From the NCBI RefSeq assembly GCF_011302915.1, contig NZ_CP049872.1, positions 1,798,001 to 1,862,000 of the forward strand: a DNA stretch of 64,000 nt. The letters are read 5' to 3'. Under the pieces are notes generated by a model. That model was not told the DNA's origin, did no database searches, and saw only the letters and a program-made list of their open reading frames with translations. The translations under genes and the position numbers were made by a program. Origin of the DNA: Thermomonas sp. HDW16. Its GTDB lineage: Bacteria; Pseudomonadota; Gammaproteobacteria; Xanthomonadales; Xanthomonadaceae. This document shows, in pieces, positions 18,501-25,322 of this stretch (the first letter of the stretch is position 1; every line of letters begins with the position of its first letter).

Positions 18501-18909
18501 TCGCCTGCAACTGCAGCGCGATATACGGGATCAGGCCCAGCACGGTCACCAGGGTCACCGTGGCGGCCAACCATGCGTCCTTGCCCAGCCGGGTGGCGAT
18601 CAGGTCGGCCAGCGAGGTCGCATTGCTTTCGCGCGCCAGCCGCACCAGCCGGATCATGAAGAACACGGCGAGCGCGTAGAACAGGATCGCGCCGATGAAG
18701 GTCGGCGGCAGCGGCCAGCCGTAACGCGCCGCCTGGGTCACCGTGCCGTAGAAGGTCCACGAGGTGCAATGCACCGCCAACGACAGCGCGTAGATGTGCC
18801 GCCAGTGTTTGGCGAACACGCCCGGATGGCGTTCTGCGTACAGGCCGGTGCCGAACAACAAGCCGAGCCACAGCAACGCAGCGGCAACGACCGCGGCGAC
18901 GCTCAACAT
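15550..18909 (-). CDS. Hybrid sensor kinase with sodium:solute symporter sensor domain, CrbS-like
   Basis: The 1119-residue protein joins a membrane module of the sodium:solute symporter (SLC5) family (about residues 1-480), a PAS domain (about 600-720), a HisKA/HATPase core with His777 in AIGHDLLQPL and the G boxes DTGPGID and GLGLGLAIAK, and a C-terminal receiver (about 997-1119) with Asp1048 in WIFDYHLD. This architecture is that of CrbS/MxtR/CbrA-type kinases, in which the symporter part senses or couples to a substrate. I chose MLSVAAV as start. The convergent neighbour is the cognate-looking response regulator. Confidence 0.9.
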   Translation of the reverse strand: MLSVAAVVAAALLWLGLLFGTGLYAERHPGVFAKHWRHIYALSLAVHCTSWTFYGTVTQAARYGWPLPPTFIGAILFYALAVFFMIRLVRLARESNATSLADLIATRLGKDAWLAATVTLVTVLGLIPYIALQLQAITMSFSTLTAGPDVATDGAPPVWRDGALYVALAMALFAIVFGTRRASAAEHNRGLVLAIAFESMFKLLAMLALGGFVWFGLQELPEAAMRTLPAQPSGGFVPLVILGALAMFLMPHQFHVGVVECRDEADVRTARWQFPLYLLLIALPALPLARAGMAMFGDRVPSDMYALALPLAQNNQGIALLVFLGGLSAATGMVIVGTLALSLMIGNHWFAPGLLRGAWARSVSGDERGDHRGDLLLLRRVGIVAIMLLGWAYSRLVSGNEALADVGAVSFSALATLAPALAFAVWRPQTPASAATLGVLAGFAAWSWVMLVPMIAATTGTDPAWLHAGPFGQHWLAPEALFGLTGWSRLGRAVGVSLFVGSVVTLLVAGIHSAPRRREARGSDLQTLRSAGRRFLPQQRVDELLRNAPANGPVPAAIESRLEHELAAILGSASARLLLDAARRDTVDADRRGADLETVAAIVDEASQDLRFNQRLLEAALENMSQGISVVDAELRLVAWNRRYAELFGFPPGMLRVGLPIAEASAWALREVAGIDRQDDALHRRLEHMRTGTSHLSERVFPDGSIIEIRGNPMPGGGFVATFTDVTAFREAETGLKRINETLEQRVEERTALLESAKREAEHANDAKSRFLAAIGHDLLQPLHAAHLFAATLQQRGEGEQRELAMQIGGALDSTTDLLTTLLDMSRLEAGGLVPEPRAFPLGDVLEPLVAQFGVIAAERGLRLRFVPTRAWVRSDPQLLRRVLQNFLANALRYTESGSVLLGARRHGDTLRIEVHDTGPGIDDGQREAIFEEFRRGDDAPGQGLGLGLAIAKRIANLLGSAIQLRSQPGRGSMFAIEVARVSAAQPLSSSQRGVAGLRVLIVDNETQSLDALAGVLRGWGCEVFAVGDGDAAAAVLEVSACALWIFDYHLDAGDDGVALHARLAGRFGQVPCMILSADQTGAVRVAAQEAGLPLLMKPLRPLALKSVLDRMLAARAAG

Positions 18910-18977
18910 CGCGTCACCTTCAAACACGTGGGCAACTGTTGTTGTTCATCAGGCTGCATGCGCGGCGAGCATAACGC

Positions 18978-19001
18978 GACGGCGGGCCGAAGCCCGCCGT
19001 C
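18978..19001 (-). terminator. Terminator-like hairpin of the TonB-dependent receptor gene
   Basis: A 10-bp perfect stem (GACGGCGGGC / GCCCGCCGTC) closes a TTCG tetraloop on the minus strand, a very stable C(UUCG)G fold, 26 bp after the receptor stop. No T-tract follows. Its core GCGGGC-TTCG-GCCCGC is the same as in the pnp terminator. Confidence 0.6.
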
Positions 19002-19027
19002 GTCCGATCTGCGTGGTACCGCGAAGA

Positions 19028-21283
19028 TCAGAAGTCGTACTTGACGGTGAGGCTGTATTGGCGCGGCGGACCGTAGAAGCCGGTATGCACGCCAAGCGCG
19101 GCGTACAAGTTGTAACCGGTGGTGCGGTACGCCTTGTCGGCCAGGTTGCTGCCCTGCAGGGACACCGTCCACGCATCTGCCGGCTTCCAGATCACGCCGG
19201 CATTGACCAAGCCGTACCCGTCCTGGGTGATCGGCTGCACGGTGGCCAGCGTCACCGGATCCCTGACTACTTCGGTCGTGGCCACCACGTCGCTCTGGTA
19301 GGCGTAGCTCACCCGCGCCGACAAGCTGCCGGCAGCGCCCAGGTCGGCACGGTATTCCAGGTTCACCGCGCCGGAGAAGTCCGGTGCGTTGGTGAATTCC
19401 TGCTGGTCGGCGATGTTGACGTTCTTGAACATGTACGTATCGAACTTCGCATCCAACCAGGCCAGGTTGCCCGACACGGTGAAGTTGTCGGTCGCCAGCC
19501 ACTGGTACTCGGCCTCGAAGCCGTTGACCGTGCCCGCGCCGGCGTTGGTGAAGTCGCCGAAGAACGCCTTGGTGTTCTGCGGCGTGGTGTACTCGGTGAA
19601 GATCGAGAGCTGGATGTCCTTGTACTTGTTGTGGAACGCGGACAGGTTCAGGAACAGGCGCTGGTCGAGCAGGCCCATCTTGGTGCCGACTTCGTAGCTG
19701 TCGACCTGCTCGTCCTGGAACGGTTCGGCCGAACGCGGCACCGCGGTGGCCTGCGCACGGATGTTGTAGCCGCCCGATTTGAAGCCGCGCGTGGCCAGGC
19801 CGTAGACCATCACGTCCGGGGTGAGCTGGTAGTCCAGCGAGATCTTCGGCGACAGGTTCTTGAAGTTGATGGTCTTGTCGAAGTTCGCCGCCACCACGCC
19901 ATTGGGCGTGGTGAAGGTGCCATCTTTGTAGCCGATGTTCCTGACCACCGCGTGCTTGTCTTCGCTGGTCCAGCGGGCGCCCAGGTCGACGCTGAATTTG
20001 TCGCTGACGTCGAACGTCCAGTCGGCGTAGGCGGCGATGCTTTCGGTATAGACCGTGCCCTGCGTGTCACCGAAGCTGATGTTGAAGAAGTTGTTCAGCA
20101 CCTGGCCGCCGGCTTCGCCATCGAACTTGTAGAAGCCGATCACGCCACGCGAACGCCCGCCGCCGTCGTAATTGGCCTGCAGTTCGTGGGTGACCTGTTC
20201 GTCGCGATAGAACGCCTTGACGTCGGCGATCTTGTCCTGGGTGGTGTCGAAGTCGATATTGGTTTCGGTATCCGACTCGCGCTTGGCGAGGACGTACTTG
20301 AACGCCCAGTTGTCGCTGCCGCGCACGTTGATGGTCGCGGAGGCGCCGCTCAGCGTGGTGTCGTTGACGTTGGGCATGCCGTTGCGGACGTCGTAGCGGC
20401 TTTCCATCGGCGGCTTGGGCCCGGTTCCGCCGTACAACGGGATCGAATTGAACGGATTGGCCCGCAGCATCTGCGCGCCGCGCACGCCGGAGCTGTCGTC
20501 GACATGGTCGAACGCGAACTGCAGGTCCACCGCATCGGTGACGTAGGCGCCCAGGTTGGCGCGGAACGCACGGATCTTCTTGTCGCTAACCTGCGCGCCG
20601 GTGATCACGTTCTCGCCGAAGCCGTCGCGATGCAGGTCTGCGATGGAAATGCGTCCGCGCAGGTATTCGCTGCCACCGAAACCGCCGCCCACCGCCGCCT
20701 TGAGGTCGCGCTGGCCGTAATTGCCGACGGTGACCGAGCCGTAGCCGTTGAAGTCTGAGCGCAAGCCCTTGGAGATGTACTTGATCGCGCCGCCGATGGT
20801 GTTCTTGCCATACAGCGTGCCCTGCGGACCGCGCAGCACCTCGATGCGGTCGACGTCGAACACGTCGAGCAAGGCACCCTGCGGGCGCGCGATATAGACG
20901 TCGTCCATGTAGATGCCGACGCCCGGGTCCACGCCCCACAGCGGATCGGACTGGCCGACGCCGCGGATGTAGGCGGTGAGCGTGCTGCTGGAACCGCGCG
21001 CCGCGTAGATGGTGAGGTTGGGCACCTGCGCATCGAGGTCGGACAGGTCCTCGACATTAAGTTTGTCCAGCGCATCCGCGGTGAACGCAGTGACCGCGAC
21101 CGGGACATCCTGCAGGGTTTCCTCGCGCTTGCGCGCGGTGACCTTCACCGCCTCCAGCGTGGTTGCCTTCTTGCCGCCTTCAGCGGATGCCGCCGCATCC
21201 TGTGCGGATGCCGGCATCGCGATGGCCAGCAACGACACCGCCAGCACGCCATGGATCGCCAGACTCAATTGCTTGCGCTTCAT
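19028..21283 (-). CDS. TonB-dependent outer-membrane receptor
   Basis: The 751-residue protein has a signal peptide (cleavage near ASAQ, residue 27), a plug domain starting around residue 45 (VKVTARKREE, later LRGPQGTLYGKNTIGG), and a 22-strand barrel ending with the terminal aromatic motif VKYDF. TonB-dependent receptors import ligands across the outer membrane using proton-motive force. The ligand is not evident; the gene is divergent from a GntP-type permease and near 3HB-degrading genes, so an oligomer or organic acid is possible rather than iron. The start MKRKQL follows an AGGAGGGG site. Confidence 0.92.
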   Translation of the reverse strand: MKRKQLSLAIHGVLAVSLLAIAMPASAQDAAASAEGGKKATTLEAVKVTARKREETLQDVPVAVTAFTADALDKLNVEDLSDLDAQVPNLTIYAARGSSSTLTAYIRGVGQSDPLWGVDPGVGIYMDDVYIARPQGALLDVFDVDRIEVLRGPQGTLYGKNTIGGAIKYISKGLRSDFNGYGSVTVGNYGQRDLKAAVGGGFGGSEYLRGRISIADLHRDGFGENVITGAQVSDKKIRAFRANLGAYVTDAVDLQFAFDHVDDSSGVRGAQMLRANPFNSIPLYGGTGPKPPMESRYDVRNGMPNVNDTTLSGASATINVRGSDNWAFKYVLAKRESDTETNIDFDTTQDKIADVKAFYRDEQVTHELQANYDGGGRSRGVIGFYKFDGEAGGQVLNNFFNISFGDTQGTVYTESIAAYADWTFDVSDKFSVDLGARWTSEDKHAVVRNIGYKDGTFTTPNGVVAANFDKTINFKNLSPKISLDYQLTPDVMVYGLATRGFKSGGYNIRAQATAVPRSAEPFQDEQVDSYEVGTKMGLLDQRLFLNLSAFHNKYKDIQLSIFTEYTTPQNTKAFFGDFTNAGAGTVNGFEAEYQWLATDNFTVSGNLAWLDAKFDTYMFKNVNIADQQEFTNAPDFSGAVNLEYRADLGAAGSLSARVSYAYQSDVVATTEVVRDPVTLATVQPITQDGYGLVNAGVIWKPADAWTVSLQGSNLADKAYRTTGYNLYAALGVHTGFYGPPRQYSLTVKYDF

Positions 21284-21443
21284 CGTTCCCCTCCTGAGGG
21301 TACGTGGACACGGGCGGGCCCATGCCGCCGACGGAGGCAAGTTAGTTGTTAAGCGTCCTTCACGGCATTGGACGTTAGGACAATGGGCCGGGACGGCAAT
21401 GCCGCCGACACTCGCAGCCCTGACCGATGCCCACGGGGGCGCA

Positions 21444-22847
21444 ATGGCATTCCTGATCGTGCTGGCCGCGTTGTGCTTCCTGATGTTCGTGGCCTACCGC
21501 GGCTACAGCGTGATCCTGTTCGCACCGGTTGCGGCGCTGGGCGCGGTGCTGCTGACCGATCCGCAACTGGTCGCACCGATGTTCACCGGCCTGTTCATGG
21601 ACAAGATGGTCGGCTTCCTCAAGCTGTATTTCCCGGTGTTCCTGCTTGGTGCGCTGTTCGGCAAGGTGATCGAGCTGTCCGGCTTCTCGAAATCCATCGT
21701 CGCCGCCACCATCAAGCTGGTCGGCGCGCAACGCGCGATGCTGGCCATCGTCGCGGTCTGCGCCTTGCTCACCTACGGCGGCGTGTCGCTGTTCGTGGTG
21801 GTGTTCGCGGTGTATCCGTTCGCGGCCGAACTGTTCCGCCAGAGCGACATCCCCAAGCGGCTGATCCCCGGCACCATCGCGCTGGGTGCGTTCACCTTCA
21901 CCATGGACGCGCTGCCGGGCACCCCGCAGATCCAGAACATCATCCCGACCACCTTCTTCGGCACCGATACCTGGGCCGCGCCGGTGCTGGGCACCTTGGG
22001 CGGCGTCTTCATCCTGATCCTGGGCATGCTCTATCTCGACTGGCGCCGCCGCGCCGCGTTGAAGGCCGGCGAAGGCTACGGCGATGCCGCCACCCTGTTG
22101 AACGAACCCGCCGCTTTCACCGGCGGCAAGCTGGCCAATCCGCTGATCGCGATCGCGCCGCTGCTGGTGGTAGGCATCGTCAACAAATTGATGACCGTGT
22201 GGATTCCGGGCTACTACGGCGAAAGCACCAGCTTCGATCCCGCAGTAATCGGCAGCGCTGCGCCTGTAGTCCAGGAAGTCTCGAAGGTCGCCGCGATCTG
22301 GGCAGTGGAAGGCGCGTTGCTGGCCGGCATCGCCTGCGTGCTGCTGTTCGCGTGGAAGCCGGTGACGAAGAGTTTCGCCGAAGGCAGCAAGTCAGCCATC
22401 GGCGGCGCGTTGCTGGCAGGCATGAACACCGCTTCCGAATATGGTTTTGGCGCGGTGATCGCCGCCCTGCCCGGCTTCCTGGTAGTCGCCAATGCACTGG
22501 GGTCGATCCCGAATCCACTGGTCAACGAGGCGGTCACCGTCACCGCACTGGCCGGCATCACCGGCAGCGCCTCCGGCGGCATGAGCATCGCGTTGGCTGC
22601 GATGTCGGAAACTTTCATCGCCAACGCCAATGCCGCCGGTATCCCGATGGAGGTGCTGCACCGCGTAGCCGCGATGGCCTCCGGCGGCATGGATACCCTG
22701 CCGCACAACGGTGCAGTGATCACCCTGCTCGCGGTCACCGGCCTGAGCCATCGACAGGCCTACAAGGACATTTTCGCCGTCACCATCATCAAGACGCTGG
22801 CGGTGTTCGTTGTGATCGGGCTGTATTACGCCTTCGGCATCGTCTGA
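21444..22847 (+). CDS. GntP-family permease, possible 3-hydroxybutyrate transporter
   Basis: The 467-residue integral membrane protein matches the GntP (gluconate/organic acid:H+ symporter) family along its length: FLIVLAALCFLM at the start, FPVFLLGALFGKV, LPGTPQIQN, and the conserved GSASGGMS and MDTLPHNGAV segments. GntP members carry gluconate, but D-beta-hydroxybutyrate permeases belong to the same family, and hbdH lies nearby. I favour the ATG at 21444, which has a GGGGG stretch upstream; an in-frame ATG at 21399 would add 15 residues. It is divergent from the TonB receptor with a 160-bp gap that should hold both promoters. The substrate is inferred only. Confidence 0.87.
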   Translation: MAFLIVLAALCFLMFVAYRGYSVILFAPVAALGAVLLTDPQLVAPMFTGLFMDKMVGFLKLYFPVFLLGALFGKVIELSGFSKSIVAATIKLVGAQRAMLAIVAVCALLTYGGVSLFVVVFAVYPFAAELFRQSDIPKRLIPGTIALGAFTFTMDALPGTPQIQNIIPTTFFGTDTWAAPVLGTLGGVFILILGMLYLDWRRRAALKAGEGYGDAATLLNEPAAFTGGKLANPLIAIAPLLVVGIVNKLMTVWIPGYYGESTSFDPAVIGSAAPVVQEVSKVAAIWAVEGALLAGIACVLLFAWKPVTKSFAEGSKSAIGGALLAGMNTASEYGFGAVIAALPGFLVVANALGSIPNPLVNEAVTVTALAGITGSASGGMSIALAAMSETFIANANAAGIPMEVLHRVAAMASGGMDTLPHNGAVITLLAVTGLSHRQAYKDIFAVTIIKTLAVFVVIGLYYAFGIV

Positions 22848-22886
22848 GGCTTGCCAGCCTTGGCCATGGCCCGCACCATGCGGGCC

Positions 22887-24182
22887 ATGAGCGACACCGA
22901 CACGCCCCACACACTCCCGAACCGCACCACTCCCACTTGGGAAGTGGAACTGCTGATTTCCGGTATTGCAGTATTCGCCATGCTGCAGTTGCCCAGCCTG
23001 CTGGACAACGTCATGTTCGCGCTGGAGCCCAGGCTCGACAACGATTGGCAGCAGCCCCTTGTCCTCGCCTACCTCTATGGCAAGGGCATGGCGGTGATCC
23101 TGGCGATCACTTTCGTGCTGCACCTCCTGTTGCGCGCGCGCTGGATCGCGCTGGTCGGCATGTATTCGGTCTATCCCGACGGCATTCGCTGGGACAAGCT
23201 GCGGATCGGCCCGATTCAGGGCGAAGTCGAGCGCGAACGTGCATTGCCGTTCCCGACCATCATCGACCGCGCCGACAACCTGGCGACGACGGTGTTCGCG
23301 GTCGGCGTGATGCTCGGGATACTGGTGGTAGTGATCGCCGTGGTCGCGCTCTTCATCTCCGTGTTCGGGATACTGCTGTCGACGCTCTCCGACCGGAGGA
23401 TCGATGGCTACAAAGTGATTCTCGCGGTGTTCGCGACCGTGATGGTGCCGTTCTCCCTGATCGTCCTGTACGACCGAAAGCGCGGCGCGCGCCTTGCGCC
23501 CGACAGCCGGGTGCGCCACATCATCCGCCGCCTGTTCGGCTGGTACGCCAGAATCGGCCTCAGCCGAATGAATAATCCGATCATGAGCCTGCTCGGTAGC
23601 CATGGCAGCGACTACAAGGTGGTGGCCTTCACCACCACCTTGCTCATGCTGGTGCTGTTCGCCGTCGGTGCATCCTTCGCGGTGATGCAATCGCCCCAAT
23701 GGCTGGGCAACTACGGGTTGTTCCCTTCGGACAAAGGGACGACTGCAATCGATGCCGCGCATTACGATGATCAGCGCGATCCCGCGCGCGACCCGGCTTT
23801 ACCCTACATCCAATCCATGGCCGTGACCGCCGCGCCCTACCTTCGCCTGGTCGTTCCATACCGCCCGATGCGCGACGAGCCGGCCATGAGACGCATCTGC
23901 GCGCAAGCACAGGCCCTCCCCAATCCGCGACAGGCGGAAGTGCGGTTGGCTTGCCTGTCGACACTGCATGGCGTGACGCTCGATGGCGAGCCATTGGCCG
24001 ACATGCGCTATGAAATCGCCAGCGATCCTCGCACCGATCGTCCTGCGCTGCTGGCGATGATCGACGTGCGTGGCCTGCCACGTGGCCGCCACGAACTGCG
24101 CATCGCACGGCCGTCAACGGACGATGAGGATAACGACGCCAAGGACGATCCTGGCTACGACCAGATCCTGTTCTGGCGCTGA
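22887..24182 (+). CDS. Unknown multi-pass membrane protein
   Basis: I do not recognise this 431-residue protein. It has about five hydrophobic segments (near residues 15-35, 60-80, 130-160, 175-190 and 245-265), a basic cytoplasmic stretch in the middle (DRKRGARLAPDSRVRHIIRR), and a hydrophilic C-terminal part of about 160 residues without an obvious motif, ending in an acidic stretch. The last third has Cys residues (around RRICAQAQ and LACLSTLHG). The gene follows the permease by 39 bp and might share its transcript. The start is uncertain: in-frame ATGs lie at 22866 and 22878. Confidence 0.7.
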   Translation: MSDTDTPHTLPNRTTPTWEVELLISGIAVFAMLQLPSLLDNVMFALEPRLDNDWQQPLVLAYLYGKGMAVILAITFVLHLLLRARWIALVGMYSVYPDGIRWDKLRIGPIQGEVERERALPFPTIIDRADNLATTVFAVGVMLGILVVVIAVVALFISVFGILLSTLSDRRIDGYKVILAVFATVMVPFSLIVLYDRKRGARLAPDSRVRHIIRRLFGWYARIGLSRMNNPIMSLLGSHGSDYKVVAFTTTLLMLVLFAVGASFAVMQSPQWLGNYGLFPSDKGTTAIDAAHYDDQRDPARDPALPYIQSMAVTAAPYLRLVVPYRPMRDEPAMRRICAQAQALPNPRQAEVRLACLSTLHGVTLDGEPLADMRYEIASDPRTDRPALLAMIDVRGLPRGRHELRIARPSTDDEDNDAKDDPGYDQILFWR

Positions 24183-24201
24183 ACCTGCGGCCACACACCC
24201 G

Positions 24202-24207
24202 TAAAAT
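24202..24207 (+). promoter_or_regulatory. -10 element directly before dinB
   Basis: TAAAAT, one mismatch from TATAAT, lies 6 nt before the GTG start at 24214. No Shine-Dalgarno is seen between. It may give a leaderless transcript. I see no LexA box. Confidence 0.4.
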
Positions 24208-24213
24208 CAGCGG

Positions 24214-25305
24214 GTGAGCGAATCCCCGCAACGCAAGATCATCCACGTCGACATGGATGCGTTCTACGCATCGGTGGAGCAGCGCGACGATCCTTTGCTG
24301 CGCGGCAAGCCGGTGGTGGTGGCCTGGCGCGGGGCGCGTTCGGTAGTGTGCGCGGCCAGTTACGAGGCGCGCGTGTTCGGCGTGCGCTCGGCGATGCCTG
24401 CGGTGCGCGCGGAACGGCTGTGTCCTGACGCGATCTTCGTGCCGCCGGATTTCGTGCGCTACAAGGCGGTTTCGAAGCAGGTGCGCGAAATCTTCGAGCG
24501 GCACACCGACCTGATCGAGCCGCTCTCGCTGGACGAGGCCTATCTCGACGTGACGCAACCCAGGCAGGATCTCGGCAGCGCCACCGCTATCGCGATGCAT
24601 ATTCGCGATGCGATCCGCGAGGAAACCCAACTCACCGCATCGGCCGGCATCGCGCCGAACAAGTTCCTGGCCAAGATCGCCAGCGACTGGAACAAGCCGG
24701 ACGGCCAATTCGTGCTCAAGCCGGCGATGGTCGATGCCTTCCTCGCCCCGCTCGCCGTTGGCAAGCTGCCGGGTGTCGGCAAAGTCATGGAAACCAAGCT
24801 GGCCGAACTCGGCATCGCTACCTGTAGCGACCTGCGTACGTTTGGCGAGACGGCGCTGGAACACCGCTTCGGCCGCTGGGGCCGACGCCTGCATGAGTTG
24901 TCGCTGGGCATCGACGAACGCGAAGTGCAGAGCGAACGCGCCACGCTGCAGGTCTCCGCCGAAGATACCTTCGAGCACGATCTGTTGTTGGACGAACTGG
25001 AGCCGCATATCCGGCGCATGGCCGCAAAAGCCTGGGCCGGCTACCTGCGCGAACGCCAGCAGCACCCCGATCGCATCGCGCGCACGGTGGTGCTGAAGCT
25101 GAAAACAAGCGATTTCCGCACGCTTACCCGCAGCCTGACCGCAGCGGAGCCGCCGACCTCCGAACAAGCGTTCGCCGATATCGCCTGCGCGCTGCGCGAA
25201 CGCGTGGCCCTGCCGGCGCGCACACGCTACCGCCTTGTCGGCGCCGGGCTTGCGGGCTTCGCGGAGCCGGACGGCTCCGCAGCGCAGGACGACTTGTTCG
25301 CTTGA
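24214..25305 (+). CDS. dinB: DNA polymerase IV (DinB)
   Basis: DinB is the Y-family translesion polymerase. The 363-residue protein shows the family landmarks: HVDMDAFYASVE near the start with the first metal Asp and the steric-gate region, SLDEAYLD with the second acidic pair, the helix-hairpin-helix thumb around GVGKVMETKL, and the C-terminal little-finger domain. It starts with GTG. There is no beta-clamp tail as clear as in E. coli. It ends 17 bp from the convergent ester hydrolase gene. Confidence 0.95.
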   Translation: MSESPQRKIIHVDMDAFYASVEQRDDPLLRGKPVVVAWRGARSVVCAASYEARVFGVRSAMPAVRAERLCPDAIFVPPDFVRYKAVSKQVREIFERHTDLIEPLSLDEAYLDVTQPRQDLGSATAIAMHIRDAIREETQLTASAGIAPNKFLAKIASDWNKPDGQFVLKPAMVDAFLAPLAVGKLPGVGKVMETKLAELGIATCSDLRTFGETALEHRFGRWGRRLHELSLGIDEREVQSERATLQVSAEDTFEHDLLLDELEPHIRRMAAKAWAGYLRERQQHPDRIARTVVLKLKTSDFRTLTRSLTAAEPPTSEQAFADIACALRERVALPARTRYRLVGAGLAGFAEPDGSAAQDDLFA

Positions 25306-25322
25306 GCGGTGGCCCTGGTCGA

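Noticed and set aside
16825..20758. Long plus-strand frames opposite the hybrid kinase and TonB receptor
   Set aside because: The minus strand encodes full conserved domains; the plus-strand translations show no family resemblance.
24183..24213. LexA box before dinB
   Set aside because: No CTGT-N8-ACAG-like palindrome occurs in the short gap; only a -10-like TAAAAT is present.
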